From Rosa chinensis (Eukaryota; Streptophyta; Magnoliopsida; Rosales; Rosaceae): a DNA stretch of 64,000 nucleotides. The notes under the pieces are model-generated. The model did not search any database. It saw only the letters and a program-made list of their open reading frames with translations, and was not told the origin of the DNA. Below, one piece after another: positions 10,567 through 22,100 of the stretch. Every line of letters starts with the position of its first letter. Position 1 is the first letter of the stretch. The position numbers and the translations under genes were made by a program. The stretch spans positions 30,076,289 to 30,140,288 of the forward strand of contig NC_037091.1 in the NCBI RefSeq assembly GCF_002994745.2, written 5' to 3'.

Positions 10567-12359
10567 CGCTGACAGGAGAGATCACTCGAATTCTAAAACT
10601 GGGAACCGATGCCCCGTGTTTTACGGCAAGCTCAGTCCATGTCAGCCGAAAGCAAAATTTATAACCGATCGGTTTAGGTCAGTATCTAGGAACTCCGATA
10701 GTCGGAATTTAGAGGCTTGCGAGTAGTCCGGTGATGAGTTATGCATCTAAAGATCGATGAGTACTTGAGAGTCATGACCCTCAGATATGTCAAACTGAAG
10801 AAGATGAGAAGAAGAAGAAGAGATGAAGTAGAACTGCAGAAGAAGAAGAAGATGAGAAAAGACCACAGAAAGAGCAAAAAAGTAAAGAGAAAAATTCAGT
10901 TACCGTCCCCAAACTATTATGCCAAGGCTAATTTGATACCCCAACTCTCAAAAGTATCAATGTGATACCTAAAGACCTAAATTCGCATCAACGTGATACT
11001 TCCGTTCAAAATTTCTGACGTCGCCGTTTGTTTGCTGACGTGGCAAGCACGTGGGTCCAAAAAAAAAGTGAAATGACCCATTCACCCTTTTTTTTTTGAG
11101 AAAAAATTCAGCTACCGTCCCCAAACCATTCTGCCAAGGCCAATTTGATACCCGAACTCTCAAAAGTATCAATGTGATACCCAAAGACCTAAATTGGCAT
11201 CAACGTGATACTTCCGTTCAAAATTTCTGACGGCGCTGTTTGTTTGCTGAAGTGGCAAGCACGTGGGTCCCAAAAAAAAGTGAAATGACCTATTTACCCA
11301 AATCGAGCAATTGACAGTGTGTGGGAGAAGCCAAAGGTACCAAGTACCAGCTGGCAAGTCTTTTTCTTGATCTAATTGTGCTGAATTGCTATCTGGGTTG
11401 GTTTTGCTTTTTTGGTTTATGCTGGGTTTGTTTTTAGTTCTTATATACATGAATTCATGTTATATGTTGCTTTGGCCTTATGATTGTGATTTTGATCGGA
11501 GTATTTGGTATATGTTGTTACTGACATGACGGCGGCAGTGGAGGAGGGGGTTTGATGAATGGAGGTTCTATTAGCGAATGGGTGACGGTCTCTGCGAAGA
11601 AAGAAGATGGTTGGTGGAGCTAAGGTTCACCAAAATTTAGTGTGCAGCGAACCAGTTTTCCAGTTGGTTGCCCCGGAAGAGGAAAGCTGCTGAGCGGAGA
11701 AGAAGGAAATCGGTTTTGGCGAAGAAGAAGACATGGGTGTCTCTAGGTGCCCAGAGAAGTTTTCTGGGTGCAGAAAGATTTGATTTTTTTTTTTTTTTTG
11801 TTAATCGTGTCACCCAACTTTCGTTTTGGGTCCGTCTGCTAGGAGTTGAATGCGAAGAACATGGATTTGTAGCAGGAATTGGAGAGGATGATGGCAACGT
11901 TGGTGATGGTTTGGGCGGAGGGGAAGGAGATGAGAGAGAGGAGGAGGCGAGAGAAGAAGAAGAGGACTGAGTTTGAAGAAGAAGCAGAAACCATTTTTCT
12001 TTGATTCTTGAGTGGAGGAGAAGGAGCGGAGCTTGCGGTGGTTTGGCTAGAACAAAATCCCAGAAGAACAAGAACAAGAAGAAGAAGAAGAAGAAGAAAA
12101 ATGAAAAGAAAAAAAATGCTCCTTTCATTTAATAGGATTGATCTAGGTGATTTCACTTAGGTTAATTAGTAAAGGAAAGTAAAATATGGGAAATCATTTG
12201 CTTCAAATGTTTCACATGATCGGCTTCTTTCTCATGACTTAGATGATCAATTATGGGATTTGAATTGAGTTTAATCATATGGAATTGGTTTTGATCTTTG
12301 TTTCTTACATTTCATCCTTGATATATGTTTTTGTATTTTCTTTATTTCATTTAATTTTA

Positions 12360-12665
12360 ATTTTTAATTTTACTTGTATATATTTACTTGTATATATTTA
12401 TATTCTTTGTTTTATTTTTGTAAATAATACTTTATTTTTTTAATTCTTTATTTGTTTACACAATTGTATATATTTATATTCTTTATTTTATTTTTGTAAA
12501 TAATACTTTTCTTTATTTGTTTACTTGTATATATTTATATTCTTTATTTTATTTTTGTAAATAATACTTTATTATTTTAATTCTTTATTTGTTTACACAA
12601 TTGTATATATTTATATTCTTTATTTTATTTTTGTAAATAATACTTTTCTTTATTTGTTTACACAA
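12360..12665. repeat. AT-rich tandem repeats inside the MULE
   Basis: Blocks of TTTACTTGTATATATTTATA and TTCTTTATTTTATTTTTGTA followed by AATAATACTTT recur four to five times with small variations. The repeat lies directly before the tRNA-Asp primer-site-like array. Confidence 0.8.
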
Positions 12666-12748
12666 TTACAGGTGTACCCTCAATTCTCGGTTAGAACGAT
12701 CCCTACTTATTCTATACTAACGATGACATTTTACAGGGTTAAATTATG

Positions 12749-12909
12749 CGCTCATTTTGTGCGTGTCAATTTTTGGCGCCTTTGCCAGGGATTGACACTC
12801 ATTTTGAGCGTGTCAATTTTTGGCGCCGTTGCCGAGGATTGACACTCATTTCAAGTGTGTCAATTTTTGGCGCCGTTGCCGGGGATTGACACTCATTTTG
12901 TGCGTGTCA
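12749..12909 (+). repeat. 47-bp tandem array of tRNA-Asp primer-binding-site-like motifs
   Basis: Three units with a 47-base period each read GTGTCAATTTTTGGCGCC followed by GTTGCCGGGGATTGACAC, with small changes. The 18-base core TGGCGCCGTTGCCGGGGA is exact at 12868-12885, has one change at 12821-12838 and two at 12774-12791. It is complementary to the 3' end of plant tRNA-Asp (ending CGGCGCCA), the primer used by several plant Gypsy-type LTR retrotransposons. No LTRs surround the array. The motif most likely comes from a retroelement fragment captured and amplified within the MULE. Confidence 0.8.
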
Positions 12910-13317
12910 GCAAACAGACGACGCCATTAGAGATTTTTGACCGAAGTATCACTTCGATGTCAAAATACGTCTTTAGGTATCATATTGATACTTTTGAGAG
13001 TTCGGGTATCAAATTGGCCTTGGCAGCATAGTTTGGGGATGGTAGTTGAAAATTTCTTTTTTTGAGGAATTAACAAAAAAAAAAGGGTAAAAAGTCGATT
13101 TTGCCCTTTTTTTTTGACCCACTTGCTTGCCACGTCAGCAAACAAACAGCGCCGTCAGAAATTTTGGACAGAAGTATCACGTTGATGCCAATTTAGGTCT
13201 TTAGGTATCACATTGATACTTTTGAGAGTTCGGGTATCAAATTGGCCTTGGCAGAATAGCTTGGGAACGGTAACTGAATTTTTCTCAAAAGTAAAAGATG
13301 GCTTATGGGCCTCTTTA

Positions 13318-15130
<1,813 letters not shown>

Positions 15131-15226
15131 AATCAGCAACCTGCAGCACTTGACCTTGCACCATCTATTCAGTTTACCAGTCTTTTCCATAATCAAGTTA
15201 CACGATGAAAGAGGGTGTACCGACAT

Positions 15227-15308
15227 GAACTCCACTACAGTCGAATCATTTACTCATCTAGAGTACTGAACTCCACTACAGTCGAATCATTTACTCATCT
15301 AGAGTACT
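15227..15308. repeat. 41-bp perfect tandem duplication
   Basis: Two identical copies of a unit starting GAACTCCACTACAGTCGAAT lie at 15227-15267 and 15268-15308. Identity implies a recent duplication. Confidence 0.95.
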
Positions 15309-15926
15309 CACTTCCTGCTGAACCTAATCAATGCCATTTGGTTTTCTAATAATATCTCATTCCGGTGTCTTCCCGCACCTATACCGAAAAATGTAAATTT
15401 TGGGACCTGAGGTGAGAAATTGGGTTCGGATCGGCTTCAGGGGTTCAATCCCCTCCAATGTGACCAAAAAAATGCAAAGTTTGTGCTGCTTCCATTGTTT
15501 GATTAGGACTCCTTGTATCTGTTGGTGAAATTGAGATGACATTGGACACATTGGACAAAGAGATGACATCGGGGACATATGATAAACCAGATTTTATGTG
15601 TAGAGAAATAATCACTCCTAGAACTCAGTTTTAATGAGCTAACTTTTCAAGATTTTCCTGTTAATATGACTAGTAGGATGCCACTCTACTTTCACAATTT
15701 GTTTAGTACACACTACAGAATGTTAGTGAGATTTAACTTTGCAAGGTAACAGCAGTGTTATTGGATGTGAAACAAACTCACCAGCCACCATACAGCAGAA
15801 GCACCATAGTGATAGGTTTGCTGCTACTTGAATTTCAAAACAAGGAAATGAAAAGACACATGCACTTATTCTTTGCATCATATTACAAATATTTACATCT
15901 CATTTTCAGAACTCAACTGAGCATCG

Positions 15927-16433
15927 TTAACTGCAAAAGACTAGCTTGTTAGAAAGAGCCTTAGATATTGCCGTGATGGTATTTGGAGTTGTTCTGCAGC
16001 AGCCTCCAAACAGGGAAGCACCAGCCTCACGCCACTTCTCTATGACTACGTCTGCAAACACTTAATCAACCCGCCTACTTGATGACTGCAATGGGAAGCA
16101 CACGCAGTCAAGACTTTTTCACAAACATGTCAATTCAACATTCTCATCATCCATCGAACAATTCATCATATACAAGGAAGATCGATTTCATACTTTTACC
16201 AACAAGTGGTACAAGATTCACCATCTGGTTATATAACATTATATCTCACAAAAGAACATTACTTTATGAATTATATCATGAATGAAATTATCTATAACCA
16301 GATGCTATAACTGAAAACGTAGGGCAACAAGCACTGTGCATTCATACAGAAGGAGACTTACCACCCATTGCTTGCTCTGACCATCATAGGTCTCACTACT
16401 GTTGGGGTATATCACTATTGGTTTGCTTGTCAC
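15927..16433 (-). pseudogene. Homocysteine S-methyltransferase 3' exons, copy 1
   Basis: Two exons of a plant HMT are readable on the minus strand. Exon 16362-16433 reads VTSKPIVIYPNSSETYDGQS then KQWV, with AG acceptor and GT donor. The last exon reads VVIEKWREAGASLFGGCCRT, then TPNTITAISKALSNKLV, to a TAA at 15927-15929. The GGCCRT motif carries two of the zinc-binding cysteines that hold the metal in HMT enzymes, which transfer a methyl group from S-methylmethionine to homocysteine. No intact upstream exons (the barrel with the first Cys) were found before 17300, so this is probably a fragment, though its reading is the cleanest of the three copies. Confidence 0.75.
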
Positions 16434-17329
16434 CTGCAAATTTGATAGGCAAAGGAACATTAATTATATGAAAATGTATTGGGGCTAAGTTACGTATGCT
16501 AATTTATTCCAATTAACCAAAGATCGTACCCGTTAAGCAAGAAAAAAATTAACCAAAGATCATACCCGTTAAGCAAGAAAAATTAAGAAGATAATCTTTG
16601 AAATATGTAGGAGATATTTTATCTTTTATTGAACACTGAATAAGAAAATTACATCAACTAGGAAGAGAAACAGATGATGAGCAAGGGAAATAATACCTTT
16701 ACTTCTGGTTCATTTGCAGTCGTCTCAAATTCAGACAGATCAGCATGTACCCGATTTTGCTCAAATCTGCAACCATTCCAAGTGAAAGTTTATAGTTCCC
16801 ACTGCAAGCAGAAGCAACAATCAAAATGTATAACATTAATCACCCAGAAACTTTATTACCTGATAACAATAATCGAAATGTAAGTAACAAAGTGAAGCCA
16901 AATATTACTACTGGATCATATCAACCAATTTATATGGAATACCGTGATTTGCAGAGCCTTGACTGCCACCAATATTCTCCTACAACAGTGGGACTCAATT
17001 GATAATCAACGATGAAGATAATGGAAAAGTTGTGATATATACTTGAGACCTCAACGTTTATGTCTTTAAATCGAGGATAGTCCAATATTTCCAACTGTTT
17101 TCTAAGAAAATGAGCTGTTCTGTGATCACTTCATTAAACTGGCTTCTGATTGTAAATTATGATAAAATAAAACCTAAATACAAAACATAATAGGTATGCA
17201 TTATTATTCTGAAAAATTGAAAATAAATGCTACCTCTAAGTTACAAAAGAATGGAAAAGGAAAGGTATTTATTCTAAGAGTATTACACATATGCACTTAC
17301 TCATTGATCAGTTTTGATGAATAGAAATA

Positions 17330-17830
17330 CTTGTTGGAGAGAGCCTGATCTGCAGCAGCGTGTAAAGAGACTCATGCCACTTGCTTATGACTGAAACCAC
17401 ATCAACAACCACATATGATCGCTGCAATAGAATACGGGCAGTCAGACTTTTTCAAGAACACATTAGAAATCAAAATTGCCATCAGTTAATGAAACGTATA
17501 TTAAGATCCAATTTCTTTCATGATATAAATATTTAGAATTAGTTTCTTCTCTTACTTACTGTGCCACTAGACCTTGTGAATGGTAATCCAGATTGGTGCT
17601 AGCTACTGAATATGTGCTGCTGAATTGATGCAAATAATTCATGCTTGCTTGCATGAATCTACAACAGAGGCAAACTCCAAGGAGTAACTACTCACAGTAT
17701 CAATTCCATCCTTAGAAACAATGAAACCAATTCCTTCTTCCTCAAGAAGGTCAGCACATAGCTGCGGCATCACCTTGAAGCAAGATACTTTGCCAAAGCC
17801 AGGCTATAACTGCTGATACCAAAAAATTGT
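17330..17830 (-). pseudogene. HMT-derived fragment, copy 2 (decayed)
   Basis: Minus-strand pieces match the same gene as the previous copy. Near 17700-17790 is a helix-like reading ending AQLCADLLEEEGIGFIVSKD. Near 17335-17400 is a broken version of the last exon (DVVSVISKWHESLY then a mutated tail without the GGCC motif). The exon for the KPIVIYPNSSET segment was not found between them. Flanking intron sequence (CTTGCTTGCATGAATCTACA) is shared with copy 3, so these are DNA-level duplicates. Confidence 0.6.
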
Positions 17831-17939
17831 TGTATATGAGTTTGATGAATTATTGGTCATATTTATGAAATTTGAAGTTGTACGCTGTAGAGAAAAATTT
17901 AATATGCATGAACAAACCTTAATAAGCACTAGTATTCTG

Positions 17940-18620
17940 AAATAACCTCAGCATACAACACCAGCACCATCTATGCTTATAGCTCCAGCATCATGCCACT
18001 TCCTATGGCTACCGCAAACTCTTGATCAACCACCCCATTAGATCACTGCAATCAGTGCAATGGAAAAGACATGCAGTCAGACTTTTTTAAGAACATATGA
18101 GAAATCTAAATTGCCATCATCTTCTGTTTTCGTGTGCTCGAAGCACCAAGCATTCATTTGAATCGTATCTTATATTGGCAGAAGGGTGTTGGAGGAAAAG
18201 AATGAGCACAATATCATTTATATAAATCAGGGGACTCACCATCCCTTGCTTGCTCTGACCATCAGAAGAGTCTCGCCACTATAAGGTATATCAGTGTATG
18301 CTTGCTGGTAACCATCCAACTACATAAGCAAAGGAACATTATACGAAAATGTTTAAGAGCTGATCGTGCATGTTTAATTTAAGTTACTTAACTAGAGATC
18401 ATACCTTTTAAATAGGTAAAATCTACCAGTGAAGAAATCTAGGTAGTGTTCGGTTGATTTCAAGCAACAACTTGCTTGCATGAATCTACAATATTGGCAA
18501 ACTCCAACAAGCAATAACTACTTAAGCATCAACCCCATCATTAGAGACAAAGGCCTTCTTCCCTCAAGAAGGTCAGCACATGCCTGCCGCATCACCTTGA
18601 AGTGGAATTTAGCCAAGTCA
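17940..18620 (-). pseudogene. HMT-derived fragment, copy 3 (decayed)
   Basis: In minus-strand order: 18530-18610 is a copy of the LLEEEG-exon (CTCAAGAAGGTCAGCACATG on plus), 18240-18315 is a mutated KPIVIYPNSGET exon with a shift (readable as SGET), and 17945-18045 is a mutated last exon (KWHDAGA readable in a shifted frame). Stops and shifts prevent translation. It lies 0.5 kb from the 3' end of the NLR gene, on the same strand. Confidence 0.6.
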
Positions 18621-19129
18621 GACTAGAACTTTTAGCATATTCTTCACTGCTTGCAAGTATACCAATTATATAATACAATCCTTAGGTTTGAAAATTAATA
18701 TAGTGAAAAAGATTAACATGAGAATGTTTGTCCTTCAGTACATGAATGAAAACAAATGGCACAGAAAGAAGGGGAGGAAAAACCAAATGTCTAGAAATGT
18801 CAACCGTAGTATGCTTACTACTGCAGTTTTTAGAACAAAGAGAAAACCCTAAATTGGAATATCTTGAAAAGGAAGGAAAACTCATAAAATCTCAATTCTA
18901 ACAATTTGAAACTTGAAGTTAAAAGAGCAGCATCGTTTCAAGTTGTTGCTTTGAACCACTCTAACAGAACACATCTCAGTGAAATTTGCTTTCGCTAATG
19001 CACCTCAGAATAGACCAGAGTAAATTACATGCACATGATATTACATGGTAATGCATGGGAGTAACAAGGCGTCAGATTCTAATGCAGTAACAGTCCAGAT
19101 AGACTGCCGTATTCTGATCTGAATGCTGA
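18621..19129. other. 3' flank of the NLR fusion gene
   Basis: No coding signal. It probably contains the 3' UTR of the minus-strand NLR gene, whose stop lies at 19130-19132. No sequence resembling the missing last part of VARICOSE was recognised here. Confidence 0.4.
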
Positions 19130-22100
19130 CTACCATAATGCATTACACATGGCGGAACAACAGTCAGGATTTACTGCACTTGAGTTTCCCCGTGCAGCTG
19201 CAAGAGCTACTAACTTGCGTTGACCATCAGCCAGTTCTCCGCTTAGGGTTTGAGTCACTGATGATGCAGAGCTAATAGCTTCCTGCAAATAACATCACGA
19301 TGCAGAGTCACATATAAATGTGCAGATGAAGCTGTACACCATAGTGAACCCAGAAGACCTGCATAAGAAAGCAAAAGCAAAGCCAAAACATTTGCTATTC
19401 CTAGAAAGATATCAACCAGTGAGATCTTGACCGACCAAAAGAAAACCTTGTGTCTAGAACCCAACACAGACTCATCCTTTCAGTCATCAACTCAAAAATA
19501 CTACTCTTTGCAGGTAGAGAACATTAATACTTTGAGATTCAAAACATAAACACTAGTGGAGCAGCATTATTACACATTCCAGTTCCGCAGTATCAACCTA
19601 TGACCAGTTACATAAATACTAGTGCACCCCACAAGAAGTTCTACAGTCACTGTGAGCAGATAATAATTCCTAATGAGCTACCAATCTTCATTCCCCATTT
19701 TCTCATATAGAATCAAAGACTCCAAACATTATAATTCTTGAAAGCATAAGCGATGAAAATTTGTCAATAAATAAAGTATTAAAAGAGAGGAAGCTGGACA
19801 GAGAAAAAGCATACACACCCTTAAAGCATGGGCCAACGGCGAATGTGCAGACTCAAAATGCTGCTGAGCCACAGTTGCATGTTCAACCATTACTTTCTGG
19901 ACTGTGGCATCTACTTGCTCAAACATGGCTTTACATGACTTCTCAAAGGCAGGTACCACTGAAGCTTCCATGCTAGACTTGAGAGCATCCTATGTGAAAA
20001 GGGTTATATATATCATTAGTTAAAAGGTTTACTGAAGCAAATCAAACGCGTGTTAGATATTCAAATCACAAATGCAAAGAAATTAAGTCACTATCACATT
20101 TAGACATACCTGAAGAGCTTGTTTACCCGATGTTTGAAACTGCGCCTCGATTTGCCTGGATACAGTAGCTTCAAGTTTTGAGTTAGCTGATTTTTCCAAT
20201 TGATTAACTGCTTTATCTCCCACTCCTCTCTGCAGCACAAGCATCAATTAGATAACTAAAGCCAATTTTATAAAGGAACAAGCCAGATCATCAAAATTCT
20301 TACCTGAAAGCAATCAGATATAACCAAAGGTATTGTTTTCTCCGTAGCTGGAGTGATCGCACGAACAACAGCTGGTCCAACAGCAGCTATTTCATTTTTT
20401 ACCATTTTCTCTAACATGGCTGGAAAGTCCTTGTTCACAATCAAACCAGTTACTTGTTGAGTACGGTCTCGCAATAATTTCTCATTCTTTGCATTCTCTT
20501 CTTGAGACAGAGCCCTCAAAGCAATATTATTGGCCTTTACAGCCTTCTCTGTACTCCGACTGAGAGCTGACTCTAATCGTTTGCCTTCATTTGTAATTAG
20601 GACAGGAACCATCATTGTCATCTGCTTTTGCAATTCTTTTTGCACAGTCATTAGCTGCGCGTAGACCAAAAGCCATACTTAATAGAAAGGATAATGGACA
20701 TAAAAACAAGTTTGATTACACAAAACACAACCAGAACATACGCAAACATAGAACCTTTTGCTATTGCCAGGATATAGACAGGTGAGATGGGACAATAAAA
20801 ATCATATTAATATACCGTTTCACCAAATAATAAAAGACTTTAAGACGGACTCAAATGGCAGTAGCATAACTTTGGAAAGGCCAGTAAGCCTGCTTTACTA
20901 AGGTTAAGCTGAAAATAGTTGGTACGTCATAGACACATGCAAGATAATTGAATTTCCAAATTCTTCAGCACTCACCTGATTCATCATATCCTGCATGGCC
21001 ATAATTTGAGGAAATGCAGCTTCTCCGGAGGGGGGACTTGAACTCCCACCTGCTTCATTTGAGGGCTCTATTGAGTTGAGCACACTTGGTGATGGGGAAG
21101 ATGGACCTGATGCTTGCACATTTTTCCATTTCCGTTTTCTCGACTTTGCATTTGGTGTTTGTAGTTGTGACGTGGTTGTCGCGGTAGCTGACCCAGATAC
21201 ATATTTTGTAGAGCGATCCTGGTCTTCCTCTCCAGAATGAGGCTGGGCTAGTGGTTCTGACATGCTGGCACCATCAACTAGCCGAGCTTCATCTGTAATA
21301 TAAGATTCTGAAACAGCATTTTGGAGTTCTCGTTGAAAGCCAAATTCATCAATTTGAGTAGATCTGGCTTCACCCACAACCTTAACTTCCAAATTCATCG
21401 AATTCATCAATTCGCAGGGGAAAGCCATCGGCATGCCACTCTCATGGGCAGGTTCGGCCGCCATTACAATCTTATTTGAATATTCTTTCGGTGGTTGGCA
21501 TATGAGGTGAACCCCACAGCTTTTGATTTGAGCGGAGCAGTAAAATTCCACTTGACACTGATAAGTTAGCTCAATGGGATACTTGCCATAATAGTCTATG
21601 GGTACCCAACCCTTTTGATCCACCTTTCCCTTTATTTCATCTGATAATGGAAAATAAGTTAGCCACATATGGTCTGCCGTTGGATAGAGCCAATTGGAAC
21701 GGCGCCAACTGGGCAAATCGGAACACCGATGTATGAATACCCCATTGATGGAAATATCAACTCCATCGCGGGTCATAAAACTACGTCTTTCCAGAACAGA
21801 ACAAACAGCCAGTCCTATGTTCTCCCAATTCAATTTGCTAGGGATTTCAAAAGAAATTGCACATGTACTGGATGGGCCTTTTTCATTAGCAGCAACCTCC
21901 TTCGAACAATGGAACCACTTCGGAACCTCACTATCAGGTAATACAAGACCAAACCGGGTATTGTGCTGCAATAAAAATGTCAACTACGTCAATACCTCAC
22001 GTATTCTTTCAGCAATAGGAATTCAGGTGAGATACCCCTCAAAATGTAGGCGGGTCTCACCCCATATCTATTAATAAGGTGTATGCATCATGTCATAAAA

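Larger units (their letters stand above)
10887..13286. mobile_element. Complete Mutator-like element (MULE), 2400 bp, non-autonomous
   Basis: The termini are a perfect 20-bp inverted repeat, GAGAAAAATTCAGTTACCGT, at 10887-10906 and inverted at 13267-13286. The flanks are a perfect 9-bp duplication, AAAAGTAAA, at 10878-10886 and 13287-13295, which is the Mutator signature. The inverted arms extend some 200 bp and are doubled: a second copy of the left terminus lies in direct order from about 11096, and the right arm also holds two copies, from about 12930 and 13140. The inside has no transposase. It holds a purine-rich stretch at 11540-12130, AT-rich tandem repeats at 12360-12660 and a tRNA-Asp primer-site-like array. 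The frames at 11637-12156 are low-complexity and I do not call them genes. Confidence 0.88.

Noticed and set aside
11637..12156. Pack-MULE captured gene on the minus strand
   Set aside because: Frames are Phe/Leu/Ser low-complexity from a GAAGAA/TTTTTT-rich sequence; no family recognised.
12749..12909. A functional tRNA-Asp gene array or CRISPR-like array
   Set aside because: Only the complement of the tRNA 3' end is present, and the repeats have no distinct spacers; eukaryotic transposon context.
15420..15470. Possible SINE or tRNA gene from the GGTTCAATCCC B-box-like word
   Set aside because: No A box or cloverleaf could be found at the right distance.
18682..18885. Short minus-strand gene downstream of the NLR
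   Set aside because: 67 codons without a domain, probably UTR or spacer; no relation to the missing VARICOSE part seen.
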